Source: Kryptolebias marmoratus
Taxonomy: Eukaryota; Chordata; Actinopteri; Cyprinodontiformes; Rivulidae
NCBI RefSeq assembly: GCF_001649575.2
Contig: NC_051437.1
Span: forward strand, 20,900,469-20,964,468
Length of the DNA: 64,000 nt
Direction: 5' to 3'
A program made the position numbers and the translations under genes. Shown piece by piece: positions 15,101 through 24,648 of this stretch. Each line of letters opens with the position of its first letter. Within the stretch, counting starts at the first letter, position 1. The notes below the pieces were generated by a model. That model did no database searches, had not been told where the DNA came from, and was given only the letters and a program-made list of their open reading frames with translations.

Positions 15101-15573
15101 TTCAAGAAAATTTATGCAAATAATTATGATCTAATGTTTATGTTGCTCAACAGCTCTGATGAAATTTTACTTTAAACCTCTCTTAAGACATGCAAATGAA
15201 AAACAAATCACTTTCAGTGCTTTAGGGGAAAAATTCCTCCATTAATGCCCTTAAAGCTGCCAAGCATAACTTTACAAGTGACAGTTTGTCATTGAAGTTA
15301 TCCACCATTTCATCTGCGAAGCTGTTTTGTTAATTATGGTAATAATTTGTGGCGGAATGGCTGAAATCACGGAGGCTCGTTTCCTAAAACTTTGCTCCCG
15401 GTGATGAAGCTTTTCATTGCATCATTCAGAACTGCGACTGAACGTCTCTTGCTGTTTCTCAGGCATGTCGTCTGACTGGTACCCCAACCTGGACTGGCTG
15501 AAAGAGAGCTGCCGCATTGCTACCAGCTACAACTGGGCTGATGTGGACCTCTCCCCATTTCAAGGTTTCACAT

Positions 15574-15612
<39 letters not shown>

Positions 15613-18600
15613 CATTGCATCGTTGTGACCATTTGAGACGGCGGCTGGTGACGCTGCGTTCTCTGTCATCGCAAAGAATAAGAATAAAAAACTTTTCATT
15701 TCAATCGGTTCTTTTGATCAAACCGACATGATTCTACCTTTTTGTACACTCACCTTTGAATCAAACCTGTTGTTTTAGCTGGGTCTGACAAATAAAAAAC
15801 ATTATCCTGCATCAGAGAGGTTGCCACTTTTTTTTCTGTGGCTCACACACAGACATACACACACACACACACAGGCTGTCTCGCCCCGTCCCCAATCATA
15901 TGATGTGAATAATCCAATTAGGTCTTGACTCCCTAACAGCCTATTATCATGGTTAGCGCATAAAGCCGGCTACAGCCACACACAGGCTGCTGCTGGCTCT
16001 CTGTCTCTCTGTTTTTGTTTCTTCCTGCAGTGCTTTACCTCCTTCACGCTGCCGTCCTCCACTGTTTGAACGCCTCTGAACCATAGAGACAGAGCCTCTG
16101 TCACCCACAGACAGAGAGACTTAAACGAGTCGAATGCAATTAAGGGAAACTAGTAGACTGTAGTGTTTTTGGCTGTGTATAATTTTTAATAAGTATATAC
16201 AAAAAGGAGGAGTTGGGGTTCGAAATGTAAATATTTCCTTGTTTGATTCGTGACATTGAACCATTGATCGCTTCACTTTATGTGACCTCACAACTGCAGA
16301 CCATTTTTTTGATTTGGTTACTCAGTGAGTTGTTAATTAAAAAATGTATAATTGGTCTAAAAATGATCATTGATAAGTTCTTAAGATGGTTTGCATCTAG
16401 TCTGAAAGAAATGAAATGGGACTTTTTCCTCTTTGAATGTAGTTATGAAGCAACGCTTGGCCTAGGTAATGAGTGCAGGTCTTCAGACACTTTGTCGTGG
16501 CATTTAGAGGTTTTTCTTCTCTTTAATATTTTATTTTTTATTTTTTGTATGCCTGTTTAATGTTTTGTTTTTAAGTATTACCAAAGCTTGACCAGTATTT
16601 TGTGCAGAATTAGGGAAAGTTTAGGTGAACGAGTGAAAGACCACGACGATCCAAACGTCTCTTCTTCTCTCTGTCAGGTCTAAAGGAGAGTATGAGACAG
16701 GCTGAGCTCAACAACTGGACTTTGGATGCCGCTCAGATGGCCGACCTGTGCTCCTCGATAAACCAGTTCTTCACAGCCACGGGGGTCATCCCCCCTCAGG
16801 GCACCACCCACCCTCAGCCTCAAGTCCAACACGGAGCGGCAGCGTCGGCGCCGCAGCGCCCCGCTCAGCCGCACGGCGCCATGCACCCGAAGCCCAACCA
16901 CCACAATCAGCACGGGCAGCACAACCAACACATCGGCACGGGTCAGTCCACCCAAAACCACAACACGCATCTCCTCTTATTAGATACAACAACACTTTGA
17001 AGGTGTTTTTGTTTTCCAGTCAACAAAAAATGAGCACGAAGAAGAAAAATGGCAAAAACTGAACAATAAATCAGATGGAAAAATTTATGTCTGGGATAAA
17101 TTGTCTAAACATCACATCAGAAAATCCGAACAGGTTCAGTCTGAATCAACTAAAGCACATTTTTTCATCACATGTAACCAAGCAGACAGATTTAATCAGC
17201 CTTGTAAATAAAATTTATTTCTGCTTGAGATTTAGTTAAGAAAGGGTGTTTTTTTTAAAGATTAAAACACTTAATTAATTCTGTATTTATTTTTTCCCTT
17301 TCACACTGGGCATTCAGTGTAATTTCAGGGCCTCTTTGGTTGCGATAGAGGCTTGAGTTCAGGCCGGATATTTTATTTCTGCACAGTGTGACATTGCCAT
17401 CCTTTTATATTTTTGCAAAGGCATATTGGATGTTGTCAGTTTTAAAGCCACTTTGCTAAGGACATGAAGACGATTGTGCAGCTTTCATCGCTGAAGGGTC
17501 CTCTGAACGACAGGAGATTCTGTACTGTTTATCTGGCTTAGCATAAGATGACAGTATGATGTGTGTGTGTGATACATGATAACAGTTTGTGCTCTGCAAA
17601 GACAAACGTGTGAAAGTCGGGATACTAATCTGACAGTTAGTCACTGCCCTTTTCTCTGTTCTCTCGCAGGGAACATGTACATGGACTCGAGACAGAACAT
17701 TTCTCCTCTAATGGGTCCACCCGGATATCCTCACATGCCTCCATTAAGCAGCACGGCACCTAACATGACAGGTGACTCCTCCGACGGGTCAGAACAACGT
17801 GGTAAAAAGCAGAAAGATGGAGTTTAAAGCAGTAGTTCTGCTCTTTTGAAGTGGGGGTTCTGTGGAAAGGTTATGAAAAGTTAATATCTTACCTGTTGTA
17901 CAACTAGAAAGCTCATCATCAGCCATTAGAAGGTGTTCGTATCTGTGTTCATTTGTCTGTCTGTTACCAAAATATCTCATGACCCACTGGTCAAATTTTA
18001 ATGAAGCTTTCAGGAAGCAGTCAATGGACGTGCATCTACAAATGATTAACTTTTGGAGTCAACTCAATTCCAGATGGCCGCTACAGCCAGTGAACCCTAA
18101 AAACACATACATTTCTTTAACTCAGGCAATTTTAGCAATATTGACCCAAACTTTAGTGTGGTAGTAACTGAGACTGAGTGCTAACATGTCTGGATGTACA
18201 TCTAGACATGATTATGTTTTGGAGTCAGGCCATATCAAGATGGTCGCCACAGCTAATCAAAATTAGCCAACCCAAAAACAGCAATAACTCAGTCAGATTT
18301 ACAGATATTCGGCTAAAATGTGATGTTGTAGTAGCTGAGAGTCGTTCACTCAGAGGGTGACATTTATGCAGGGATTATTTGTAACATTATTTTTAAGGTT
18401 TAATGAAAAATGGCTACAACTGTGTTGTTATTGTTAATATTTCTCATCATAGCCTGAAACTGTGGCATGAAAGGCAGCGGGGGATGTGCATTCCTTCAAG
18501 GAGTGCTAGGTTTTTAAATATAATTGCTTTTTAATTCAGAACATTTTTATGGTTCACGTTTTTTGTGCATGTATCTAAAATCAGACACTTCTTTTTGTCC

Positions 18601-18812
18601 CACTGACCTCAAAGTGGTCCTAAAGTTAGTACCTCCTGTATGACAATATTCAGCCTAAGTTTTGTTCTGTATTTATTTTTTCATGCACAGGTCATCACAG
18701 CCAGTTGAACCACCACCAGCAACACGGACTGCCTCCAGGACACTTTCAGGTGAGACGCATGCTCGCCACCGACGACATCCAGGACGACTTTGACTGGGAC
18801 TCCATTGTTTAA
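17..18812 (+). CDS. foxj3: Forkhead box J3, C-terminal part (8 exons, 5' truncated by window)
   Basis: Nuclear forkhead transcription factor. The DNA-binding domain lies upstream of the window, and these exons encode the long regulatory C-terminal region. Coding exons are 17-118, 2873-3031, 7037-7250, 11136-11363, 15463-15564, 16678-16941, 17670-17771 and 18691-18812. They sum to 1293 nt (430 aa plus stop) with consistent phases and GT/AG at every junction. Blocks recognised from vertebrate FOXJ3 are [92 protein letters not shown], and the terminal [17 protein letters not shown]2 shares parts of this region, but the order and the ending fit FOXJ3 best. The central part is rich in Pro, Gln and His. 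The segment between the DKQLCFS block and the DWY block is much shorter than I recall for human FOXJ3. Confidence 0.95.
119..2872 (+). other. foxj3 intron
   Basis: AT-rich intron between the first two exons in the window. It has poly-T/A runs and a short (CA)n near 1105-1125. I see no recognisable exon or mobile element. Confidence 0.7.
2873..3031 (+). CDS. foxj3: foxj3 exon, 53 aa
   Basis: The acceptor follows a short (GT)n run instead of a C/T tract (GTGTGTAG at 2865-2872). The donor GTAAGA begins at 3032. The exon encodes a Ser-rich stretch with [14 protein letters not shown] and ends GSSVHSYTP. Phase is 0 to 0. Confidence 0.93.
3032..7036 (+). other. foxj3 intron
   Basis: AT-rich intron with a (TG)n run at about 5771-5788 and several poly-T runs. 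No coding exon is recognised; the open stretch near 4208-4308 is discussed under rejected items. Confidence 0.65.
7037..7250 (+). CDS. foxj3: foxj3 exon with polyproline run and FEDL core
   Basis: Acceptor ends at 7036 (TTCGAAG) and donor GTGGGT begins at 7251. It encodes [15 protein letters not shown], a run of nine prolines, then the conserved [20 protein letters not shown] core. It ends in phase 1 after SQP. The polyproline run is longer than in the mammalian protein as I remember it. Confidence 0.94.
8393..8578 (-). mobile_element. tRNA-derived SINE with L2-type LINE tail
   Basis: On the minus strand the element starts near 8578 with a tRNA-like head. The A box TGGCTCAGTGG is the complement of 8552-8562, and the B box GGTTTGAGCCC is the complement of 8508-8518. 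The 3' part carries the motif CGCTGTGGCGACCCC, typical of fish SINE/L2 tails such as DANA. It ends in short AAGT repeats (8393-8408). Flanks AAAGCTAAAGTA (8386-8397) and AAAGCTGAAGTA (8575-8586) look like a target-site duplication with one mismatch. The surrounding DNA contains similar AGCTAAA motifs, so the duplication is probable but not certain. Confidence 0.75.
10709..10754. repeat. (CA)n microsatellite
   Basis: About twelve CA units, preceded by an imperfect alternating purine-pyrimidine run with CGCGTGTG. Confidence 0.95.
11136..11363 (+). CDS. foxj3: foxj3 exon, His/Pro/Gln-rich
   Basis: Acceptor AATAG ends at 11135 and donor GTGAGA begins at 11364. It encodes [12 protein letters not shown], then a low-complexity segment dense in histidine ([21 protein letters not shown]). 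The equivalent human region is also His/Pro/Gln-rich but about twice as long. Confidence 0.92.
11600..12100. repeat. Degraded teleost interspersed repeat
   Basis: It begins with the common fish repeat start TTCAGCTTTATTTATATAG. It later contains CTGATTCCAGAGCAGAGGAG and GCCTGAAAACTAAAAGTC, which match a phrase seen in a widespread fish dispersed element (a repeat ending in 'AAAGGCTCTGCCTCC'-like text). Family name is not certain. Confidence 0.55.
13471..13498. repeat. (TTC)n microsatellite
   Basis: Eight or nine CTT/TTC units in a row. Confidence 0.9.
13995..14330 (-). mobile_element. LINE-derived dispersed repeat fragment
   Basis: On the minus strand an open frame reads [20 protein letters not shown], then [17 protein letters not shown]. 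This is a phrase common in fish genomic repeats that end with the CTGCTCCCTTTAGGAGTCGCC motif, seen here on the + strand at about 14016-14036. The same end motif, in variant form, ends the SINE at 8393-8578. The fragment is degenerate and has no intact reverse transcriptase. Confidence 0.6.
15463..15564 (+). CDS. foxj3: foxj3 exon, DWY...LKESCRIA block
   Basis: Acceptor TTTCTCAG ends at 15462 and donor GTTTCA begins at 15565. It encodes [20 protein letters not shown] and [13 protein letters not shown]. This is one of the best-conserved blocks of the FOXJ2/3 C-terminal region. A (CA)n tract starts ten bases into the intron. Confidence 0.94.
15565..16677 (+). other. foxj3 intron
   Basis: Contains the (CA)n at its start and a second shorter (CA)n near 15846-15873. 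The rest is unremarkable AT-rich sequence. Confidence 0.7.
15574..15611. repeat. (CA)n microsatellite
   Basis: About sixteen CA units directly inside the foxj3 intron that starts at 15565. Confidence 0.95.
16678..16941 (+). CDS. foxj3: foxj3 exon, Q/H/P-rich after SINQFF motif
   Basis: Acceptor CTGTCAG ends at 16677 and donor GTCAGT begins at 16942. It encodes [31 protein letters not shown], then a Pro/Gln/Ala-rich linker ending in HIGT. Phase is 1 to 1. This exon is GC-rich compared with its introns. Confidence 0.94.
16942..17669 (+). other. foxj3 intron
   Basis: No feature recognised beyond a short (TG)n near 17560-17570. Confidence 0.7.
17670..17771 (+). CDS. foxj3: foxj3 exon, MDSRQN block
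   Basis: Acceptor CTCGCAG ends at 17669 and donor GTGACT begins at 17772. It encodes [20 protein letters not shown] and [14 protein letters not shown], matching the conserved DSRQN...PPGYPHIP block of FOXJ3. Confidence 0.94.
17826..18516 (+). repeat. Composite dispersed repeat, copy 1 (most complete)
   Basis: Unclassified interspersed repeat in the last foxj3 intron. It has a head (GCTCTTTTGAAGTGGGGG), then two related modules with the phrases AAAATATCTCATGA, TTTTGGAGTCA, AGATGG and TAGTAGCTGAGAGTCGTTC. The tail contains GCATTCCTTCAAGGAGTGCT. The same phrases recur at 46571-46640, 48780-49090, 51350-51965, 53598-53700, 61500-61735 and 62130-62335. No coding capacity is seen, so it is probably non-autonomous. 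Confidence 0.75.
18691..18812 (+). CDS. foxj3: foxj3 last coding exon
   Basis: Acceptor CATGCACAG ends at 18690. It encodes [19 protein letters not shown], then [19 protein letters not shown] and TAA at 18810-18812. The acidic tail [13 protein letters not shown] is the hallmark C-terminus of FOXJ3. Confidence 0.96.
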
Positions 18813-20760
18813 ACCGAGGGTGGGGGGGGACGTGAAACAAGAGGAGGGAGTAGAGACTGCCCTGTGGGACCACAGCGACTCGTTGTTACGGAGGTGTCCG
18901 ACCTGCTTCGTCCGCCTGCGTGAAGGGAAACAGATATGACAATCCAACTGAGAACAAATGGAAAATAGTTTTTAAAAAGATGCTGGACTGCTTTTTTTTT
19001 CTAATATAAGTGGCTGATGAGTCTAAAGACAATCATTGTAAAATCCAGAGGACAGACTTTTTTTTTTTTGCTGTGGGACAAATCCAGAAGGGAAACACGA
19101 TGTTAGAGTTGCAAGTCTCCAAAGTGTCGTCGAATCTTCTGTGAATTGTTTTCCTTTTATCTTAATTGTGTTTCCTGCTGCAGCTTGTGTCCCGTGTCCG
19201 CAGAGTTTCACTGCCCGTGCAAGAAGAAAAACTCTAAAACTCCCTGCAGATCAGTTACATTTCACACCAGGCATGTCCAGATGTTTCCGCTTTTCCTCCT
19301 TATCATAAACCCTTCACCCTCTTTGTTGCTGAACCTCTCTAAATTGCTGTGAATCTTAACAAAAATGAGGAGAAAAAAAAACAAAAAAAAAAGATTTTTA
19401 AGGCAGAGTATTGAGTGGAGCACCACCTGCTGGTTAAAAACAGCGCTATTCAGATTCAGCTTCTTGAAAATAATCAACATGCCACAAGTTGTTTCTCTTC
19501 GACCTCTATTCTGTCATTTAAAACTCAGATTTTGTAGGGTTTTTTTAATTTTTTTTTTATCTTAATTTATGCCGTAATTTTATGTGATGCAGTAGTTCAC
19601 AGTTCCATGTTCTCAGGGTGGAATGCTCGCAAACATCTTCACATCTGTGCCATTTCTATAAATATATGAGGTGAACTGTGTGCCGTGTGGTGCTGTCGGT
19701 GTTCGGATCCTGTTGGCATCTTTTTTACTGCCGCCGAAAAGGACAGAATCGGTATTTGTCAAATCTATAAGCTAAAACAAACAAGATACTGCAGAATAAG
19801 CTTTTTTTGGTAACTTAAACAGCGGCCACAAATTAGAATAAAGACACGACACGGGCCAGGTTTGGATTTTTTTTCAACATTGAGTCGCAGCGTTTTGGTA
19901 TGTAAGGTAGTTTAACTTCTTAGGCTACTGTAATAAATTAAACTTTGACCTCGTAGGAGAAGCTGGTCAATTTCAAGATGCCTCATTTAGGGAGAAAAGG
20001 AGCAGATTTTGCACAACGCCAAGCTGGATAGCATCTAGGTCAAAAAAAAAGAAATATATATATAAAAATAGCTCTTTTGTATTTCTTTAAAAAAACAACA
20101 ACATTAAAGCGAAGACGAAATGTTTCTCTTTGTTTTGTTTATAGTGATGTTAATTTTGTCTCTGTGTACTATTGTTGTCTCTGATTTCCTTTAGCATAAA
20201 GGTGTACAGCTTCATACAGCTAAAGAAAAAAATCTGATTAAACGAATGAATTACTTTCTATCAACACTTTAGGTTCGTATATTTTCTACAGTGAAATATG
20301 GAGCTTAAAGTGCTGTTTGATTTGGAGGATCTCTGTGATTTTTCAGGTGGTCAAAACAATGTTTCATTGTGGAGAGCGAGGAAAAAAAAAGTGAAATACC
20401 TGTTATTGCCATAGGATGCTGTATTGCAGTGACCAGCATATGTATATCCTCTCTGTTTGTGTGTCGTTGTCCCTGTAAATAACCGTTTGTTGCTCCTCTG
20501 TTTGCCCTTGAAAATCACAGACTGATTAAAAAGAAGAGAGAAAAGCAGCAAACAGAGATGGTATTTTGTAATTCGACCTTCAGGATTTGCATCATGTACA
20601 TATTTTCAGTATATCGTAAAGAAGTGATTTGCAAGAAAAAAAAGAAGAAAAGAAAACCCAATACTGGCATTGGCGTTATGTGTGTCATAAATATTCTGTG
20701 TGTGGAGGTTCAACTGTTAAAATTCTGTCAAGTGTTTATTAAAATGTCATGAGCCATTTT
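18813..20760 (+). other. foxj3: foxj3 3' UTR (approximate end)
   Basis: AT-rich non-coding sequence follows the stop. The best candidate polyadenylation signal is ATTAAA at 20738-20743. Other possible signals lie near 19931 and 20104, so shorter 3' ends are possible. No other gene is seen here. Confidence 0.6.
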
Positions 20761-21941
20761 TACTGCACTCACGCTGCAACCGCTGCCTTTATTTCATCAG
20801 CCGTTTGCCTGTTGGATTTACAGCTCCTGCTCATCTTATAACACGATGCTGAACACGCTGTTGTGCTGCCTCTAAATCCAGCTGTACAATTCTCTTTTTG
20901 ACAGAGGTTAAAATGTGCTCCTACAGGAGGAAACAAAAGTCCAGGATTTTATGCATCTCCCTCCACTCGTTGCTTGTTGTCCAACAGGTGTCAGCCAAGT
21001 GCCAAGCAGCACTTTTTTTTGGTTTGTGTCCCCCTGCACGTAATCTCAACAGACCACCTATGCCTGCTTGTGTGAAAGTGACATAGTGTCCAAACCGTAC
21101 GAACGGATCCATTTCACAGGTTTAAAAGCAGCAGGCTCCTGCTTCTGTTTGTTAGCCACGCATGCATGCTGACGCTTTTCTTTGAAAAGACTAGAGGGAA
21201 GTTTGCGTTGCATGTGGTCGCTCTGTTACAGTTTGTTTCTGTAGGTAGTTAAAGACGTTGGCATCAAGTGAAACAGCCGCTTAGTTTGCTCCACATTTGT
21301 GGTTCTGGGAGGGTTACTTAAAGGAACCAAACATATTACTTTAGCTTTATATATGTATAAGCAAAGACATTGTGGTTACTGTCCTGCATCAGTAAGTTAA
21401 GTCACCTCCGACTTTATCTGCGTGTTCATGAACGTGTGCACGCTGCTGATAGTACAGGCTTTGCTAAAAGGGAGAGCGTGTCTCATACAGGGCCGGACCA
21501 CCTTCCAGCCTCCTCCCAACCCTAACCTGCCTCCCGCTCCCCGGGCCGCCCGCCCACCAGCACCAGCCCCCCTCACTCACACGCACCCTCTCTTCTCTCT
21601 CTCATGCCGTGTGCCATTCCCTCCCTCTCCCTACACTTCCTCAGAGTGGTCAGAGCTCCTCTCTTGTCTCCTGTCCTCTCCACGTCCCGTTGTCTCTTTT
21701 TGCCGAGCTCCTCTGTACAACGTTTACTCAAAACCAACGTCAGCTGCTGCCTCTTTCTCCAGAAACTTTATTTTCATTCTCTACCTTTTTTTTTATTTTT
21801 TATTTTTTTGTGTTATTATCCGGCGCTCTCGCATCCACTCTCTCCGGCTTGTGTCTGGAGTCACAGTGTCGCGCTGTTTGCCGTGTGAGTGAGTCTCCAC
21901 CGGTTCTGTCAGGAGAAAAGACTGGACGAGTTTTCAGCACC
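20760..21941 (+). promoter_or_regulatory. Intergenic spacer and pdpn upstream/5' UTR region
   Basis: About 1.2 kb separates the end of foxj3 from the pdpn start codon. From about 21490 it becomes rich in C/T, with CCGGGCCGCC near 21541, consistent with a promoter and pyrimidine-rich 5' UTR. No clear TATA box is seen and the transcription start is not determined. Open frames here are shadows of this biased composition. Confidence 0.45.
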
Positions 21942-22005
21942 ATGAAAGTTCAGCTGCTGCTCCTGGTGGCCTTGGTTGGCCCTTTCTGTGCCTTCACATG
22001 TGCAA
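21942..22005 (+). CDS. pdpn: pdpn exon 1, signal peptide
   Basis: ATG is in good context (CACCATGA). It encodes a hydrophobic leader, MKVQLLLLVALVGPFCAFTC, and ends in phase 1 at the donor GTAAGT. Confidence 0.85.
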
Positions 22006-24609
22006 GTAAGTGTACTCTCTTTCACTGTCCTGCTGTTAGCACACTTTGTCCCCTCTCTGCCTCCATGTGCCCTCCATACACCACTCTTTGTTTGCTTTAT
22101 CCTCCGCTGAATAACACACTTCAGGCGGTGGATTCGAATGAAGGCAAAGGAGGTTCCGTTTTAATACTTGTCCACTGATGCAATCATTTAATTTCAGTCT
22201 GCTAAAATGTTTTAACACCTATTTTTCTTCGATTTGCAGAGAGAAATTTTCCAAAATTGCATCAGGCAACTCGGGCCTGTGTTCCACCTCAGCTGAAAAT
22301 TACTGAATAAAAAAAAAAAAAAAATGCGAAAGAATTGTGTGAATGAGGTGTTTGAACAAAAAGAAAGCCGTTCTAATAAACACAGCGTGTTCATTTAACA
22401 GATAACCTCTCCTGCTTTGGAAGATTTCTCACTTGTTTTCGTACAATTTCACACCTCTGAACCCAGACAGACAAAAGGAAGGGTTTGATTTGCTGCCATA
22501 AAGGAAAAAGAAAGAAAAAACAAAACAAAAACAGATGTAACAGCGGGAGCTCTGCTGCCTTGTGTCTGTAAACTCCTGGCACTGCTAAAAAGAAGAAAGG
22601 AATATCCTTTGGAAGCCTCCTCAAAACAGATCCCATATGCAGGGAGGGGTGGTTGGGGAGGGGGGTGACTCGTGGCTGTAAACTGTAATGTACACTGTAC
22701 ACATTTCTCCAGAAGCCTTCCTCTCATTTTACTCCTTATTCCCTGTTGTTGCAACTTTGCATCTGGCCTCTTTCCTCATCTTACATTTGACCAGAAATTG
22801 TTTCCCTCGCTTTTTCTTCTGCTGTCTTCTTTGTGCTCAGCGCCGCTTCCCGTCCCGTAGAAACAGACGGGCGCCGGCAGTGGGAGCGTTGTTTGGCCGA
22901 GGCGTGAGGGATCGGCAGGGCAGGGCCGCGCCGGTTTGCTGTGTGTATTAATAGTGAGAGGCTCTATATTTAAGAAGGTCATTTGAAAGGGAGAAAGGAC
23001 TGAGAGACGCTATGAGCTGTGAGAGTTACCCCACCCTTCTCGTGCTGTGTGTTGGTAAACCGTTGGACGCGCCTTGGCATTTACCCATCTTTGGAGGGGT
23101 GTCAACCTTTGCCACTTAAAATCCCCCTCTCGAGCTTCTCCCCCTTTTGTTCGCCAGCCCTCCTCCTTTCCACAGCTCTCTGCCTCCTTCCCCATGTTTC
23201 AGCCTGATGAGTTTAACCCGGGGAGCTGGGAACACCAGGGAACAGAGAGGATTTTATTTTTTTTGAATGATTATCTTTACCAGCAGATGTAGCTGTGCCT
23301 TTTACTTTAGGGGTTTATTCAGGATAAAAGTGGTCAAACTATCAGAAGGATTCCTAATCCTGGTATCTACCTTTTAAGAGTAACAGAAAAAGTCACTCAG
23401 GCCTCACCTTTGCTTCAGAGGTGGACACTTTTAACTCCATCTCGTCTACTTATTTAACTAGAAACTCCCATGAATCCCATAAAAGCCTCCATCCTCTCAA
23501 CCCCGGCCCCAACCACTTCCTGGGTCTCCCTCCTAATGAGTTCTGTCTGCCTCGCTGGCCCAATAACATCCTGATCACATCTGGCCACCGAGGTCAGTGC
23601 CTTTTGTACACGCCTGCTCTTAGAAACGCTTTGGATGTTGTGCTTAACCCCAAATAGGAGACGTCCATTAAAGTGGGAACATGAGGAACAAGCTACTTTC
23701 AGTCTGATTTTGAGGAGGCTGAAGAAGTACTCTGTATTAGAACTGCTGAGGCTCTTTCATCCCTGATGTTCTGAAACTGCAGCAGCTTTTTGGCCAATTG
23801 TGATTAGAACTCAGAAGCAGAGTTCCTCAAACCTCTTTAAGAAGAGCTTTTTGGGGCATTTTCTTTGAGAATGAAAGAAAAAACATCATGTTTAGCATCT
23901 ATGTGCACTACGACGTAGAAGATGATAAAGAACAAATAGCTGCTAACAAAGCAACACTTACTGTGTCAACTGGGTGGGTGTTTCTAACGAGGGATCTGAA
24001 GGTCATCAAAATTAGAGGCACATTAAGAAGCTTGCTTGAAAAAAAAAAAAAATCAATGTCTTTCGGGGCATTGTTTTATCTGAGAACAAAAGAAGAGAAC
24101 TGAAGAAGAACGTTTTTTATTTAGCCATTCCTGATCTGGTTCATTACTTTGTCAAAATGGGACTGAACCTGGAGGGCATGGGATTAAAGGCCCACTCGAT
24201 CTGATGCCAGTTTTTGCCCCTGGTGATGGAGTCCAGATGGGTTCTGCTGAAAGTCCTCCTTACCTCGACGAGGAGGAGAACAACATCAGCTCCTAAATGA
24301 GTTGCGGACGCTCATCGTGTTGCGTTTGTGATAAGGCTTTTTAATGGGTTTCCACTTTGGCCTGTCTCTCATTTGAAATCTCCAGTGAGCTTCACACTGT
24401 ACGCCCTGGTATCTTTAGGGGTGTCTCCTATTGGTTTTGTGGGGGAGGGCATGCGATACAGCCTCTCATATTAGTGCCACGTCAGGGACAGGGTGCCTGT
24501 ATCTTTATCATGTCCTCCTTTAGCGTCATGAAAACATTCCTGAGCTCCAAAGGTGGATTCGCTCACACTCCCCTCACAGCGTTTTTCCCTCCCACACTGA
24601 GCTGTGAAG

Positions 24610-24648
<39 letters not shown>

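Larger units (their letters stand above)
11364..15462 (+). other. foxj3 intron
   Basis: Holds the degraded repeat at 11600-12100, a (TTC)n run at 13471-13498, a poly-C run near 13629-13641, a LINE-derived fragment at 13995-14330, and a candidate conserved non-coding block at 15120-15450. No other coding exon is seen. Confidence 0.65.

Noticed and set aside
21422..22178. Overlapping frames of up to 189 codons around the pdpn start
   Set aside because: They follow the C/T-rich 5' region and run through the pdpn donor into intron 1 in a different frame. The signal-peptide frame fits the gene better.
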